Shown: in pieces, positions 61,462-64,000 of the stretch
Position numbering within the stretch: position 1 is the stretch's first letter
How the letters are laid out: each line of letters begins with the position of its first letter
NCBI GenBank assembly: GCA_022113835.1
Contig: JAILWY010000027.1
Coordinates: forward strand, 6,078,501 to 6,142,500
Source of the DNA: Atopsyche davidsoni
Lineage: Eukaryota; Arthropoda; Insecta; Trichoptera; Hydrobiosidae
Direction of reading: 5' to 3'
DNA length: 64,000 nucleotides
Program-made: the position numbers and the translations under genes
The notes under the pieces: model-generated
Told to the model about the DNA's origin: nothing
Seen by the model: only the letters and a program-made list of their open reading frames with translations
Database searches by the model: none

Positions 61462-64000
61462 CCTACGGAAAGCGCGGAAGCCGGCGGGGACGGTTATTTA
61501 TGAACTCTTGTGTATTCGGTAGAACGGAACGAGCGGCATTTTGTCCTTCGCTGTGTACCTTCCGGAGCGATTTCTATTTTGGGACGCTCTATTTAGACGG
61601 GATGGCTCTTAAAGTGGAACACACCAAATGGATTCGAAGTGCAATTTTACGGCACAAATATAATTTGATCGGTGAGTAATGCGCGTCACATATTTAATAC
61701 GACCACCCTGGTGGTTTTCCCTTCTCGAGAGCTCGGCAGGTTAGAAATAGAAATCGATCGCGGCACCGGGAATGCAGTGTTGTTTACCGATAGTTTCACT
61801 GATTAAAGCGATGTACTATCCACATTCAACGCAGAACAGCAGAGCAGTTCGATTATGTGAAATATAAGATAATTATTTAACCACTTACGATATTAATTCG
61901 AGAAAGCAATTAACGAAAATTGACGGTTATTGTACAATCCGAAGCCAATCTAGACAAATTGATATAGAAATCTAGACTGTTTATTGGAATATTTGGAATA
62001 AAACGTGATTTGCAATATTTTTTTCAACAGTTTCGTCTTCTATTCACTAAAAACGAAACTTTTTAAATATATATAAATGCTAGCCTGTATTCAATTTAGT
62101 TACAACTTTTTGTGTTAAATTCGACGTCAATAGAGTATCCCATAAAAAGAGTCTGCACGCTGGGTTTATTTGTTGTTAACTATTTACAATTAAACCAACA
62201 TACTTCTTCTAAATAAACATGAACTATATCGGTAAATATTTACCTGCCAAGCGAAAACTTGTGATTCAAATCATAAGCGGCGTTGCAACAATATCGAGTG
62301 AAAACACAGATCTCTCGTTCCGCGAAATGATTCGAATAAATGTCGCCGATTGTTAGCATCGGTAATTAGTGACAATACTAAGTTTACTAAGCGTGCCAGT
62401 TTTCATGCATCCGAAACCAGATAGAGTGATCGATGGCAGCGGGGCCGCAGAACGTGAGGTGAGGTGGCTGCAGGCGTTCTAGTCGAAACCCCGCTCGGCG
62501 TCAAAGAAACCAACTGATGCAATTTAGTGAAACGCTTTAAGAGTACCGCTGCAAATATACCGATATTAGTTTTATAGACGTTATTGTAGCGTTTAAGTCT
62601 AACAATTAAATGTATAAACTCATTAAACAGTGATTAATAAATGCTGGTATTTAAAAAAAAAAAACTATAATTTGAAATTACTGGGAACGGCAAGCTTTAT
62701 TTAAGAATCTATGACTTATAATTCTGAGAAAATTTTGACCAAAATTGAATGCTTTACCTTTATCACGAAGACAATGAGGCCTAATGGAAACTTTATACGT
62801 TGTTTGAATAAAATCATTATCGTCCATTCAAACTAGAAAGTATAGCGTGATAAAGCGTAGACAGCAGAACTATCACCTCATAATATAATTTAAATTGAGG
62901 TTCACATAAACACAACAAAGAAAAATCTTATACAAGTAAAATCGTTAATATAAGATAATGTATTTTTAAAGCAGTAAAATTATCAAATCATTTTTAAATA
63001 CTTCCAGCATAATTGGATAACGTTTTGACAGCAACTGCATGAAGATCCATGTAAAGTTTTAATTGAAGAATGAACAAAAACGGCTGGTTGTGTTATCGTA
63101 ATGGAGAATCAAGCTCAGGCGGGCGGCTCAGGGCGCGAGCGCTCGGCACCGCGGGAGGTGTATTCTACGATAATAAATCCTGCGGGTCGGGATGATACGT
63201 ACTATTACTGGAAGGTTTTTCTATGGGAATAGTTATTGTTTTGTATCTGCCCATCTCGCGGGCGTGGAGGTAGAAAAAATGAGAATTATTGAATTGCATT
63301 TTAAGTTATTGAGTTCTACTCCATTGGAAGGAACGTAACTTGTGCTTCAGGACTCACTGCAAGCAAGCTCTGGGCAGGGCTGGCCAACGTTTGGGCTCAC
63401 AAACTTACTCGATTTAATTCAAAACTGTAACCATATAATATAATTTATTGGATATTTTTTTTTCAGCAAGCCTGTAGCGGCGATTCTGAGGCATTGTCAA
63501 ATCTGTTTTAATTATATAGTTTCTGAGATTTAGACCAACTGTTTTAAGACTTCAATAGAAAATTCGAATAAAAAAACATAGCACGAAACTAGGAACGCGC
63601 TGAGAGGCTGTCTTTACGGTTCGTTGAAAATTAAGCGCATCACTCTGAGATGCTCTATACCTAAATATCGGTAGTCTACATATCTACGAGTGTTTGTTAA
63701 TTTTCACATATTTATAATGTAAAAAGTTAACAGAATAATATATGTATTTCGTATATTCTATAAATCATCGGATTCAATAATTATTGATAGTAAAATTTAA
63801 ACCTGACTAAATTCTTTAATAAAATAAAGTCGGCAACCCCTGGCTGAAAACTTCCAGGCACGAGAATCCTTATTGCAAAATATATATCGCGGTAATAGGC
63901 GGGTCATGCCGACAATCTGAGAAATCAGCGGAGGAACTGAAATACTGATACCACCGAGATACACAACTACTGAATCGATCCTGTGACGCGCTGAAATACG

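Larger units (their letters stand above)
55116..64000. other. Gene-free AT-rich DNA upstream of the 611-aa gene
   Basis: GC-rich islands lie at about 56935-57110, 61260-61495 and 63110-63190. A minus-strand CAG|GTAAAT near 62250 weakly resembles a splice junction but has a poor pyrimidine tract. A tRNA-like or structured element lies at 60844-60958 and a hairpin at 60150-60185. Otherwise I see nothing that can be named. Confidence 0.55.

Noticed and set aside
62230..62265. Recursive splice site on the minus strand (CAG|GTAAAT)
   Set aside because: Weak pyrimidine tract and weak donor, with no downstream second donor noted.
1..64000. CRISPR array, bacterial operon or prophage
   Set aside because: No spaced direct repeats of that type and no prokaryotic gene organisation; the window is eukaryotic.

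Overview
The window looks like an AT-rich, gene-poor stretch of insect chromosome, most likely from a moth or butterfly. There is no bacterial-style gene packing, no operon structure and no ribosome-binding-site pattern. Long non-coding DNA carries poly-A/T runs, AT microsatellites and small non-autonomous transposons. A Helitron family with a Lepidoptera-like structure is present, and so are insect-type recursive splice sites. The lepidopteran placement is inference from this overall character; no single marker proves it.

Only one protein-coding gene is well supported. It lies on the minus strand at 52944-54779: an uninterrupted 611-codon frame from its first ATG. The product is a low-complexity, probably nuclear protein that I could not assign to a named family. 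Its 5' side is a CpG-rich leader and probable promoter (54780-55115) with a 14-codon upstream ORF. The other open frames in the window mostly start at TTG or GTG, or shadow GC-rich islands; I do not call them genes.

The rest divides as follows. 1-10.75 kb is AT-rich DNA with several GC-rich islands. 10.76-11.29 kb is a nested transposon: a 244-bp Helitron sits inside one arm of a 287-bp fold-back element that carries an intact-looking tRNA-derived Pol III unit. 11.29-29.2 kb is further non-coding DNA bounded by two strong minus-strand recursive splice sites (junctions at 11892/11893 and 29185/29186). Each of these is followed 51-58 nt downstream by a second donor. They imply that this part lies inside a very long intron of a minus-strand gene whose exons I cannot place. 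A second Helitron copy lies at 27.37-27.62 kb in opposite orientation. 29.2-52.9 kb is AT-rich with GC-rich islands, several hairpins and an AT microsatellite. 55.1-64 kb is similar, with a GGGGCTC minisatellite and a possible structured or tRNA-like RNA near 60.9 kb.

A notable large-scale feature is about 28 short (roughly 70-230 bp) GC-rich islands, one every 2-3 kb, in otherwise AT-rich sequence. They lack coding signal and could be regulatory elements or a composition effect such as biased gene conversion. The most interesting local structures are the recursive splice pair and the fold-back/tRNA/Helitron nest.
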